DNA of 6,620 nt from Pseudomonadota bacterium (GCA_021795795.1 JAJYPA010000465.1:1-6620), one strand, 5' to 3'; shown: positions 1 to 6,308, counted from the first letter of the stretch. Translations and numbers: made by a program. The notes: a model not told the origin generated them from the letters alone.

Positions 1-214
1 TGGTCGGGAAGTTGGGCGTGCCATTGATGGTGCCAACCGGAGATATCTCCCGCCCGGTGGGTAGGGTGGCGTTATAAATCTCTTGATTGGTAATGGAGAC
101 CGTGGTCGGCGCCCAAACGTTTCTCGCTGCCTGATCCGTCTTTCCATAAGCGATGGGTCCACAGGAGAGAATGCCCAAGGTAACGAGTACGGCACATCGA
201 GTGGCGCAATACAT
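1..214 (-). CDS. Exported protein of unknown function, 5'-part only (runs off the window)
   Basis: I do not recognise this protein. Its first 71 residues are visible and the frame is open to the window edge. The N-terminus looks like a Sec signal peptide: MYCATR, a hydrophobic stretch AVLVTLGIL, then SCGPIAYG before a polar mature part (KTDQAARNVW...). Cleavage after AYG by signal peptidase I is plausible. Cys18 in ILSC makes a weak lipobox, so a lipoprotein is possible. The start at 214 is supported by AGGAG at 224-220, five bases upstream; this Shine-Dalgarno overlaps the stop codon of the TonB receptor gene. The 9-base gap and same strand indicate operon membership and probable translational coupling. 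A periplasmic or outer-membrane partner of the receptor is the natural guess, but the visible residues do not prove any function. Confidence 0.72.
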   Translation of the reverse strand, partial: MYCATRCAVLVTLGILSCGPIAYGKTDQAARNVWAPTTVSITNQEIYNATLPTGREISPVGTINGTPNFPT

Positions 215-223
215 GATGGCTCC

Positions 224-2581
224 TTAGAATTTCAGCGCCGCGCTGAAAAAAACTTGCGCAGGAGCACCAGCGTAAGCAAATATGACCGGTGTTGGCGCCT
301 GATAGCCCGTGCTGATCCCTTCTGCGGACTCGTATTGGCGACCGAGAATATTATATCCAGAGAGGGTAAGGATTGCGCCCTTCACTCCCGGAAGTACCCT
401 GTTGAGTAGATATGTTTTGTACGACAGCGAGAGATTCAATAGATTGTAAGGCAGCGTGGACAAGTGCGTTGGGCCACCCGTGACGTTATCGAACAGGGTC
501 TGGGCAGCGTAGTAGTGATCCACGATCCGGGGTATCAGCACCCCGCCAGGAACCATCATCTTGTATGAAGCCCCTACAGTAAAAGAATATTTGGGTATGC
601 CTGACAAGGAATATCCAGCAAAGGATACACCGCTGCTATTAAAGTCCTTGGTATAATAGGAATGTTGGATGTTGGCCGAGCCGAATATATGTGCGTTATA
701 GATAGGTTCCCACGATGCGGCTATATTGACGCCATTGTAAACTGCATTCCCCAAGCTAAAGCCGGTGTCATTGAAAGATCCAAGTCCGGATCCGAAAACA
801 CCGTTCAGTAGATTGGTTAGAAAATCGTGGTAATAATTCAGGTTGAGGTCAATGGTCTTGTCGAGGTAGCGAATGCCGGCTTCGTAATCTTCGTTCTTCG
901 TGAGTTGGATTTTGTCTGACTGGATCGGTATATTTGGCAGGTATGCCCCGTAAGCCAGATCCGTAGGATTCTGGTAAGTCGTCGCGTAATTGCCATAAAA
1001 GGCGAAGTGATGGGTGATTCGATAATTGATACCCAGCGAAGGCTCTAGTCTCGCGAATGTCGTGGATGCTGATGGGGTCAAGGTGTTGTTGATAAGCGAT
1101 GGGGTGGATGGAGTGCCTAGATTAGCCATCGTCGTATTGAAGCTTGCCTCTGCCAATCCGGGAGTGATGCGCAAGCGGTTATGCAGAAAATGAATGGTAT
1201 CCTGAAAGTACAGGTCGGCGAATACGCTGGTTAAGACATCATTGTTGAACGCATAAGGATCGTTTTGCGAAGTACCCAATATCGGGTTATATAACGAAAT
1301 GGTGGTGTGGTATCTTTGGTCAGAAAAAAATCCGCCGAATTCCACTAGGTTGTACGGCAGGTGCGCAGAAAAATCTACCTTGTCACCAAAGGTGCCGTCG
1401 CTCGGGTTGTAATGTTCTACCGTCTCCGGGTTTGTATTTGCCGAGTAATAATCAAAATATGCCTGATGCAGGCGATGGGCGTAACGGTACCATAACTTAT
1501 TCTTCATTTCGACATATTTAGAAAATTGGTATCCCTGCTTGGCATATAACAGATACGAGTCAACCACATCGTATTTATACCAGAGATTGGGACTGACGAC
1601 CGAGTAGAACCCTGATGTCGCCTGGCTGTAAGGTTCACCAGGTACGTTATCCCCATTCACGGTGTAACCAGAAACGGGAGTTACTGGTATTTGAAAACTA
1701 TGGCCGGAAAGGGTTTTTTCCATATAAAAACCAAAAGCGGCAAAACCGCGATTAAAAACGTGCGCGGTCTTCAGATAGGCAGCCCAGCCATGTTCTGGGA
1801 AGGTGTAGGGGGTGGTCGGAGAATTGGATGTGGTGTACCCGCCGCCAAAGACTGTGGCCCAGCCATCGATCAGACCGGTATTGGCGCGAAAGTAGGTTAC
1901 CGCGCTGTTGTTACTGCCATAACTGAGTCCCATGGTGGCGTTGGCCTTGTCTGTTGGTTGCACAGGCACATAATCGATGGTGCCCCCGATGCTGTCATAC
2001 CATCTGTTATTAGGATTCCCTGGCCCGTAAATGAGGTTGACTCCATGGATGAGGCCAAGAATTGGTATCTGGCTTGTGTTCCATTGGCCATCGTTGCTGG
2101 TCTGGTTGTTCATGGGTATACCATCAAACAAAGCCATGATCTGGTTTCTATAGGTTATACCACTCCACCAGCCAATACCCATACCATTAATTGTGATGGT
2201 GTCGCGGCCAGCGCCAGTTGCAGGGTTTTGCGACATGATATGCACACCCGGTGCCATGGTCAGGAGTTGGGCTGCTCCGCCGACTGGGGAGACATAGTGC
2301 TTGTTGTTCTTGCCTAAAAAAATCTCGCTTTGGGTTGATGTGAAGACTTTCTTTTTGGTTAATAGGGTATCTACTTTCTTTAACTGTCGTTCTTTTTCGG
2401 TCATAATATGATCAGTGGAACGAGAGACCTCGCCCACATTGACAGGATTTGGCGCCCCGCTGCTCGTTGCGGCGGTAATCCCCGCCGCGAGGGCCAAAGG
2501 GAGACAACCGAAGTAGCCGGCCAGGAACAGGGCGATTCGCAATGGCTTCAGTCTAGTGGTTAGGCGTGTTTTACGGTCCAT
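224..2581 (-). CDS. TonB-dependent outer-membrane receptor, ligand unknown
   Basis: This 785-residue protein has the architecture of a TonB-dependent receptor, which imports a scarce ligand through the outer membrane using energy from TonB-ExbBD. Residues 1-33 are a signal peptide (basic start, hydrophobic 15-32, LALAA before the mature end). A plug domain follows at about 80-208: QLLTMAPGV (105-113), ITINGMGIG (129-137), LFDGIPMNN (151-159), then IYGPG (184-188) and SIGGTIDYVPVQP (197-209), matching the family's PGV / IRG / DGxP / YGxxxxGG pattern. The rest is a beta-barrel rich in aromatics and Asn, ending in Phe, the usual outer-membrane assembly signal. No classical TonB box is evident in the 34-80 linker. 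The gene starts 2 bases after the regulator stop, with GGAG and a 6-base spacer before the ATG. Base composition is visibly more AT-rich than in the regulator. The class call is firm; siderophore, metal or other ligand cannot be told. Confidence 0.93.
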   Translation of the reverse strand: MDRKTRLTTRLKPLRIALFLAGYFGCLPLALAAGITAATSSGAPNPVNVGEVSRSTDHIMTEKERQLKKVDTLLTKKKVFTSTQSEIFLGKNNKHYVSPVGGAAQLLTMAPGVHIMSQNPATGAGRDTITINGMGIGWWSGITYRNQIMALFDGIPMNNQTSNDGQWNTSQIPILGLIHGVNLIYGPGNPNNRWYDSIGGTIDYVPVQPTDKANATMGLSYGSNNSAVTYFRANTGLIDGWATVFGGGYTTSNSPTTPYTFPEHGWAAYLKTAHVFNRGFAAFGFYMEKTLSGHSFQIPVTPVSGYTVNGDNVPGEPYSQATSGFYSVVSPNLWYKYDVVDSYLLYAKQGYQFSKYVEMKNKLWYRYAHRLHQAYFDYYSANTNPETVEHYNPSDGTFGDKVDFSAHLPYNLVEFGGFFSDQRYHTTISLYNPILGTSQNDPYAFNNDVLTSVFADLYFQDTIHFLHNRLRITPGLAEASFNTTMANLGTPSTPSLINNTLTPSASTTFARLEPSLGINYRITHHFAFYGNYATTYQNPTDLAYGAYLPNIPIQSDKIQLTKNEDYEAGIRYLDKTIDLNLNYYHDFLTNLLNGVFGSGLGSFNDTGFSLGNAVYNGVNIAASWEPIYNAHIFGSANIQHSYYTKDFNSSGVSFAGYSLSGIPKYSFTVGASYKMMVPGGVLIPRIVDHYYAAQTLFDNVTGGPTHLSTLPYNLLNLSLSYKTYLLNRVLPGVKGAILTLSGYNILGRQYESAEGISTGYQAPTPVIFAYAGAPAQVFFSAALKF
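230..248. repeat. Perfect 8-bp hairpin at the receptor / exported-protein junction
   Basis: TTTCAGCG (230-237) and CGCTGAAA (241-248) form a perfect inverted repeat around a 3-base loop. It covers the last codons of the receptor gene and ends 5 bases before the AGGAG of the next gene. It is not followed by a T-run in the direction of transcription, so it is not a canonical terminator. It could shape translation or mRNA stability at the junction, or simply reflect the codons for SAALKF. Confidence 0.5.
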
Positions 2582-2583
2582 TG

Positions 2584-3465
2584 TTATCTCCTCTCGGTTT
2601 GCCTGGTATTGGGTTTTGCAGTGGTACCGATGCCACTGGTTTTGGCTTTCCAGCAGCCTGGTAGCGACCGACGGTCATGGAAGGCATCGGGATCAACCCA
2701 CTGGTATCCTCGTTTATGCACGGAGCGAATCCGGTCGGGTGCGCCGTGGTTCTCCAGAATCCGGCGTAAGCGATGAATCAGGCTGGAGGTGGAGAGGGCT
2801 TGGATATGGATTCCTTTGGCAGCCAGCATCGCGCGGAAGTCCTCGGGGGTCAGCGCTTGCGCGGGATGCCTAACCATGAATTCCAGCATCCAGAACAGGC
2901 GATCCGTCAGCGGCAGCGGCCGGCCTTCGAGAAAGGCTTGGCGGGCACGGCTATCGAGATAAAGATCCTCGCCGGCCGGGGTGACGATGCTCTCCTGTAG
3001 GCGCCGCGTGAGCGCGGCCAATCGGGCACGCTGCCGGATGGGTTCTCCATCCAGGGGCAGCACGATATCGGCACCCCCGGCCAGGAGATCCGCTTCCCGT
3101 TCGGCAAGGCTCTCCCGCAGCAGTATGCAAAGCCCCAGGTCGGGGCCGATGAGTGCGCGCACGGCCAGGACCGGATGATGAGCATCCATGGATCCCGGGG
3201 GCGGGACGAGGACCACGGCGTTGGCCGAGAGACGCCGCACGGAGGCGGAACAGGGGGAGAGGCCGTCGACGATGCGCAGGGGTTCGACCCCGAGGGCGTA
3301 GAGATGCCGTAATCCGTCGCGGGTCAGGTCCGCATCGAGATCCAGCAACACGGGACGGAACTGATTCAGCGTGTGCTCGGCGGACCGGGCGGAGAGGGTG
3401 GAAAGGCCCCATAGTGCCCATAACTTACGTGCGCCCCATACCACGTGCGGTAATGCTAGGATCAT
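2584..3465 (-). CDS. Orphan OmpR/PhoB-type winged-helix regulator with degenerate receiver domain
   Basis: This is a 293-residue predicted cytoplasmic transcription factor. Residues about 165-257 form an OmpR/PhoB-type winged helix: LYLDSRARQAFLEGRPLPLT (168-187), a helical LFWMLEFMVRHPAQALTPEDF segment, the recognition-helix region SLIHRLRRILENHG (228-241), and the C-terminal wing RSVHKRGYQW. The N-terminal half resembles a receiver fold (VLLDLD at 39-44, GADIVLPLD at 131-139). However, the strand that should carry the phospho-accepting Asp reads NAVVLVPPPG (82-91), and the conserved Lys near 137 is absent. Classical phosphorylation is therefore unlikely, and no histidine kinase is nearby. 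The start at 3465 is chosen for GAGG seven bases upstream; about 38 residues precede the receiver-like part. It is first in an operon with the TonB receptor, which it probably controls together with itself. The C-terminal 30 residues look like an unstructured tail. Confidence 0.85.
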   Translation of the reverse strand: MILALPHVVWGARKLWALWGLSTLSARSAEHTLNQFRPVLLDLDADLTRDGLRHLYALGVEPLRIVDGLSPCSASVRRLSANAVVLVPPPGSMDAHHPVLAVRALIGPDLGLCILLRESLAEREADLLAGGADIVLPLDGEPIRQRARLAALTRRLQESIVTPAGEDLYLDSRARQAFLEGRPLPLTDRLFWMLEFMVRHPAQALTPEDFRAMLAAKGIHIQALSTSSLIHRLRRILENHGAPDRIRSVHKRGYQWVDPDAFHDRRSLPGCWKAKTSGIGTTAKPNTRQTERR

Positions 3466-3487
3466 GCCTGTTCCTCGTCGGCGGATG

Positions 3488-3516
3488 GTTGTATTCCAAC
3501 GACGCGTTGATGCTAA
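3488..3516 (-). promoter_or_regulatory. Candidate promoter of the regulator/receptor operon
   Basis: Read on the minus strand, TTAGCA (3516-3511) could serve as a -35 element and TACAAC (3493-3488) as a -10, separated by 17 bases. Transcription would start near 3481, leaving a short leader containing the GAGGAA Shine-Dalgarno. Both hexamers match only four of six consensus bases, which would suit an activator-dependent promoter; the 7-4-7 repeat lies just upstream. Confidence 0.35.
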
Positions 3517-3528
3517 CAGGGCAATGTG

Positions 3529-3546
3529 ACACTGGTTTTACACTGG
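3529..3546. promoter_or_regulatory. PhoB-box-like 7-4-7 direct repeat, candidate operator
   Basis: ACACTGG occurs twice (3529-3535 and 3540-3546), separated by TTTT, so the copies are exactly 11 bp or one helical turn apart. Known OmpR/PhoB-family sites, such as the pho box, have this layout: two 7-bp repeats with a 4-bp AT spacer. On the coding strand of the operon it reads CCAGTGT-AAAA-CCAGTGT. It sits 12 bp upstream of the candidate -35 of the winged-helix regulator gene, the right place for autoregulation. Binding by that regulator is inference. Confidence 0.5.
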
Positions 3547-3562
3547 CGTGAAGTTTTCATGA

Positions 3563-3588
3563 CAAATTTTTCATTGGTGAAAAATTTG
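3563..3588. repeat. Perfect 11-bp inverted repeat in the AT-rich upstream region
   Basis: CAAATTTTTCA (3563-3573) and TGAAAAATTTG (3578-3588) are exact reverse complements around the loop TTGG. The stem is very AT-rich. On the plus strand five T's follow at 3593-3597, but with a 4-base gap and only three G-C pairs in the stem, so it is a poor terminator. It may be an operator for a dimeric regulator or the edge of the adjoining IS debris. Confidence 0.6.
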
Positions 3589-3635
3589 ACGGTTTTTATT
3601 CTGGCGCCTGTCCAAGAGCTTGCTGAAAAAAGTCC

Positions 3636-3652
3636 TTGGTATTTGGTATAAT
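3636..3652 (+). promoter_or_regulatory. Extended -10 promoter-like site with tandem TTGGTAT repeat
   Basis: TTGGTAT is repeated head to tail (3636-3642, 3643-3649) and runs into a perfect TATAAT (3647-3652) preceded by TG at the extended -10 position (3644-3645). No good -35 lies at 16-18 bases, but extended -10 promoters do not need one. It points into the IS3 transposase remnant. It is probably a leftover promoter from a lost mobile element. Confidence 0.4.
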
Positions 3653-3664
3653 GTTTGCGGATAA

Positions 3665-4141
3665 GAACACATCACCTATGTCGCCACGGCGGAAGGCTGG
3701 CTGTATCTCGCGGGCGTGAAAGACCAATGCACCTGTGAAATCGTGGGCTATGTCATGGGCGCGAGAATGACCCAGGATCTCGCCATCAGCGCCCTGAACC
3801 GGGCGCTTCAGCATCGGCGTCCCCCACCGGGGCTGATCCATCACTCAGACCGCGGCAGCCAGTATTGCGCCAAGGCGTATCGCGCCCTATTGGAGAAAAA
3901 CGGCTTGGTGGCTTCCATGTCGAGAAAAGGCAACTGTTATGATAACGCGCCCATGGAGAGCTTCTGGGGCAGCCTGAAGAACGAGATGGTCCACCACCAA
4001 CGTTTCGAAACTCGCGCCCAGGCCGAAGCGGTCATTCGGGAGTACATCGAAATCTTTTATAACCGCCAACGCCGGCATTCCCGGATTGGCTACCTGGCCC
4101 CCGCTGTGTTCGCGCAGTCCTTCACACGAGCAGCCGCTTGA
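3665..4141 (+). pseudogene. IS3-family transposase (OrfB), C-terminal half only
   Basis: The frame opens right after a TAA at 3662-3664 and reads HITYVATAEGWLYLAG, which is the catalytic-core start of IS3-family OrfB. It continues to a normal C-terminus at 4141. HHSDRG carries the second catalytic Asp (codon at about 3848) and APMESFWGSLKNE carries the Glu. They are 35 residues apart, the D(35)E spacing of the family, and the ending YNRQRRHSRIGYLAP is typical. The first catalytic Asp, expected just before ITY, is replaced by His at the break. The whole N-terminal part of OrfB and all of OrfA are missing, so the protein cannot be active. A GTG at 3716 could start a 141-residue product, but no ribosome-binding site supports it. 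Confidence 0.88.
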
Positions 4142-4173
4142 AACGGGACTGTCCATATTGCCAGGACACCTCA
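3665..4173 (+). mobile_element. 5'-truncated IS3-family insertion sequence
   Basis: The remnant comprises the OrfB 3' half plus 32 bases to a presumed right terminus. Read inward, the end is TGAGGTGTCCTGGCAATAT, and a TGA-starting end fits IS3-family inverted repeats. The boundary is placed at 4173 because the neighbouring IS1634-type transposase loses homology exactly there. No matching left inverted repeat is present in the preceding 200 bases, so the left half was deleted. Confidence 0.7.
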
Positions 4174-5634
4174 TATCCTGTCGGGCAGGCGGTGGTAGAC
4201 CGGACCGATTTCCAGTTCGGATTTGAGCACCTTGAAGCCACGCTCGATGTCGGCGAGGGATTTGTAGCGCGCGAGGATCTCTTCGGGGGATAGATCCTGC
4301 CCATTGGTCACGAGCAGGAGCTTGCCATCCATACGTTCCGCCAGCGTCCGTGCGCCCTCGTCGATATCGTAACTAAACTGGTGTGCGGCCATATCGACTT
4401 GGATGATGCGCGATAAATGCGCCTCGCAGACGGCATGGTAGAAGCGTGCCTTGGCACCCCTGTCGGAGAGCTTGCGTCCCCGGTGTTTCTTGACGTCGTC
4501 CTGGTCATCCAGCTTGCCCGCCCACTGGTCGCCCTGGGCAATCAGCGCCTCGATCCGCGCATTCCGCTTGGCGGTCTGGTCTGCCGCCATCATGGGATCA
4601 TGGGCGATCACCAGCCGCAGGTCGTTCCAGGTGCGCTCGCCGATGACTTCTTCGGTGGCGATATCGCAGGATTCTCTCTGGAAACTATCGAGCAGATCGG
4701 TAAATTCATGGTACCGCCGTCCAGGTACGGCCAGGATAAACTCCAGCGACTGCCCGTTGGGCAGCCGGATCGCCTGCAAGGCCTCCAGATTGTCCAGACT
4801 CAACAACCCGCGATCGGCAATGAGCACCAGTCGCCGCACCGTCGGAAAGTGCTCCAGCACTTTGCCCAGGGTCGGCAGCAGAGTTTTGGTCTTTGCGGTG
4901 TTGCCATCGAAGACCTCATGGTAGATCGGCAAACCCTCTGCAGTCTGCACGACCCCCAGCAGGAACTGGCGGGCGATCAGACCTTCCTTGGCCATGCCGA
5001 ATTGCCGGACATCCTGGGGGACCGTGATTAAACCTTCACTGCGGATGGTGGTGAGATCATAAAAGACCACAGAGAGATCCGGATCGATCAGGGGGCGCAA
5101 CAGTCCGGCTACCACAGCATCTACGGCACGCTGTTGCTCCATCAGGGCGTCCATACTGCGCAGGAGTTGCTGGTGGGTAATCGCTGTCACCGTGACATCC
5201 GGCAAGGCGACGGTTTCCACCCAGCGCAGTACGCCCAGCTTCGATTCTGGATCACAGAGCTGGGTAAGGGCCATCACCCGGATCAGAGCTTCCACATCGG
5301 TCGTATGGCGAGTCTTGCGGAATACATGGCGCAGAGCCCCGAACCCCAGCTCCTTCCACAGTTCAGTCAAGGCCCAGACATCGCCCAAGGCACGCGCAGA
5401 TTCAAAAGCGATGGACGGCGGGGAAGAAACCGCTTGCGTCGCGGCGGGTGCCTGCCCGCTGACCTTCATCAGGCCCTGAATCACGGCATTCAACTGACTA
5501 TCAATCTGGTCCAGCCGCCCAAGCGTGGCGACGGTACGCTTTTTGACCTTTCCGGCATCATCCCGGTAGGACTCCACAAGCTGGACATAGCGGCGGCTGC
5601 CGGAGGCGGTGATCTTTAACATGCATGCCGCCAC
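4171..5634 (-). CDS. IS1634-type (IS4 superfamily) transposase, C-terminally truncated
   Basis: The 487-residue DDE transposase has an N-terminal segment (LKITASGSRRYVQLVESYRD...KKRTVATLGRLD) that is the usual start of IS1634-type proteins. Catalytic residues are present: Asp193 in FYDLTT, Asp274 in LIADRG, and Glu464 in YKSLADIERGFKVLK. The last fits the IS4 Y-(2)-x-(3)-E-(6)-K signature, with Tyr457 and Lys471. The protein stops abruptly after VYHRLPDRI, where relatives continue for several dozen residues through a conserved helix. The TGA stop belongs to the terminus of the adjacent IS3 remnant. The first possible start is GTG at 5634; ATG at 5622 (MLKI...) is more likely, since family homology begins there and GAG lies about 11 bases upstream. 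A TATAAC at 5649-5644 might be its -10. Whether the truncated enzyme is active is unknown. Confidence 0.88.
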   Translation of the reverse strand: MAACMLKITASGSRRYVQLVESYRDDAGKVKKRTVATLGRLDQIDSQLNAVIQGLMKVSGQAPAATQAVSSPPSIAFESARALGDVWALTELWKELGFGALRHVFRKTRHTTDVEALIRVMALTQLCDPESKLGVLRWVETVALPDVTVTAITHQQLLRSMDALMEQQRAVDAVVAGLLRPLIDPDLSVVFYDLTTIRSEGLITVPQDVRQFGMAKEGLIARQFLLGVVQTAEGLPIYHEVFDGNTAKTKTLLPTLGKVLEHFPTVRRLVLIADRGLLSLDNLEALQAIRLPNGQSLEFILAVPGRRYHEFTDLLDSFQRESCDIATEEVIGERTWNDLRLVIAHDPMMAADQTAKRNARIEALIAQGDQWAGKLDDQDDVKKHRGRKLSDRGAKARFYHAVCEAHLSRIIQVDMAAHQFSYDIDEGARTLAERMDGKLLLVTNGQDLSPEEILARYKSLADIERGFKVLKSELEIGPVYHRLPDRI

Positions 5635-5722
5635 TCTATCAGCGTTATAGGCATGTCAATGAAAGAGCATAAGAGATAAAACGTGCCACCACAGCATTTT
5701 TAGAAAATAGGCGCTGAAACCC
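4174..5722 (-). mobile_element. Partial IS1634-type insertion sequence interrupted by the IS3 remnant
   Basis: The element consists of the transposase gene and up to 88 bases upstream of it. Its transposase-C-terminal end is gone, removed together with the IS3 left half. The opposite end is uncertain: it lies between 5635 and the TadE remnant, where the non-coding stretch contains CAGCATT (5692-5698) and AATGCTG (5728-5734) as an imperfectly placed inverted repeat. No pair of terminal repeats or target duplication can be recognised because one end is missing. Confidence 0.55.
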
Positions 5723-6185
5723 CTATGAATGCTGGGGCGGCGTTACGAAATTGGCGATTTTTGCCGATGAACTGTCGAACTCGGGGGGCTGGACATAAGT
5801 GACCTGGATCTTGAGGAGGGTGACGTCCTGCACGTTGACACCGCTGCCGCTACCCAGGCTGGTCTTGCGATAGCCCAGGTGATCCACGGGGATGGCCTTG
5901 ACCCATTGGCCGGAAGAGTCGCGGGTCTGTTCGGCGAAGTCGGCAAAGGCCTCTTTCGTGGGGTTGAGGATGCGGATGTCGGCGAGATGCGCAGCGGCGG
6001 TGGCCTTCGCCCGTCCTTCCGCCAGATCAGCCGTGCTTTGGCCGTGGGTGTAGAGCGGCGTCAGGTCGCGGGCGGGGCAGTCGCGGATGGCCTCGATATT
6101 AGCTCCTTGCAAGGTACCAGCGCGACCGCTTCCTGGGCGGCCATTTCGAGTTGCAGGCGGGCCTGGTAGAGGGGCGCCTGAGGGG
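5723..6185 (-). pseudogene. TadE-like pilus assembly protein remnant, frameshifted and truncated
   Basis: Two minus-strand frames together give a TadE/TadG-like protein. The upstream frame (about 6185-6123) reads PLYQARLQLEMAAQEAV. The downstream frame reads AGTLQGANIEAIRD, then LTPLYTHGQSTADLAEGRAKA, DIRILNPTKEAFADF, IPVDHLGYRKT and VNVQDVTLLKIQVTY. These phrases match TadE-like minor pilins as I remember them. The frames join if a single base is restored near 6121-6126 (giving AVRAGTLQGAN), so one base was lost. The N-terminal membrane helix that should precede LYQAR is missing; an 11-bp tandem repeat and the thiC control region are found there instead. The C-terminus after VTY (VQPPEFDSS...PPQHS) does not look like the family and may be foreign. 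The gene cannot make a working pilin. Confidence 0.72.
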
Positions 6186-6191
6186 CGCCTC
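6170..6191. repeat. 11-bp tandem duplication at the end of TadE homology
   Basis: AGGGGCGCCTG (6170-6180) is followed immediately by AGGGGCGCCTC (6181-6191), ten of eleven bases identical. It lies where recognisable TadE coding sequence ends and two bases before the thiC -35 candidate. Replication slippage or a deletion scar would both explain it. Confidence 0.55.
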
Positions 6192-6192
6192 C

Positions 6193-6221
6193 TTGACAGT
6201 AGCGGCTCCGCCGCTTACCTT
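6193..6221 (+). promoter_or_regulatory. Probable thiC promoter
   Basis: A consensus TTGACA (6193-6198) is followed after 17 bases by TACCTT (6216-6221), a weak -10 with three of six matches. Transcription would start near 6228, just before the first stem of the TPP aptamer (6231), which is where a riboswitch-controlled transcript should begin. Confidence 0.45.
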
Positions 6222-6228
6222 TGGACCT

Positions 6229-6308
6229 AACGCTAGGGGCGTCCACATCGGTGGGCTGAGAGGTACCCTTGGAACCTGATCCGGGTCATGCCGGCGGAGG
6301 GAAGCGAT
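6229..6308 (+). ncRNA. TPP riboswitch (THI element) controlling thiC
   Basis: Conserved aptamer blocks are present in order: AGGGGC (6235-6240), GGCTGAGA (6254-6261), TACCCTT (6264-6270), GAACCTGAT (6272-6280), TCATGCC (6286-6292, usually TAATGCC) and GCGGAGGGAA (6294-6303). P1 can close with CGCT (6231-6234) and AGCG (6303-6306). The variable P3 stem is short: CCAC (6243-6246) with GTGG (6251-6254). The aptamer binds thiamine pyrophosphate, and high TPP represses thiamine-synthesis genes. Its position directly before thiC is the classic arrangement. Confidence 0.95.

Noticed and set aside
83..409. Plus-strand frame of 108 codons across the exported-protein / receptor junction
   Set aside because: It runs antisense to two coding regions with good ribosome-binding sites and has a low-information product.
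641..654. 14-base match AAAGTCCTTGGTAT to 3629-3642
   Set aside because: It lies inside receptor coding sequence and the match does not extend; such a match is slightly unlikely by chance but not enough for a repeat call.
1691..2317. Open frame of 208 codons on the plus strand, antisense to the TonB receptor
   Set aside because: It overlaps the conserved plug and early barrel coding sequence, its product has no recognisable domain, and no Shine-Dalgarno precedes it.
2951..3421. Long minus- and plus-strand frames inside the regulator gene
   Set aside because: Arg/Pro/Gly-rich translations typical of out-of-frame reading of GC-rich DNA; the regulator frame has a clear winged helix and start signal.
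3563..3597. Rho-independent terminator (inverted repeat plus T-run)
   Set aside because: The stem has only three G-C pairs and the T's begin four bases after it, so it does not meet the usual form; no plus-strand gene ends there.
4417..5619. Several plus-strand frames opposite the IS1634-type transposase
   Set aside because: Shadow frames of a gene with intact DDE motifs; no homology or start signals of their own.
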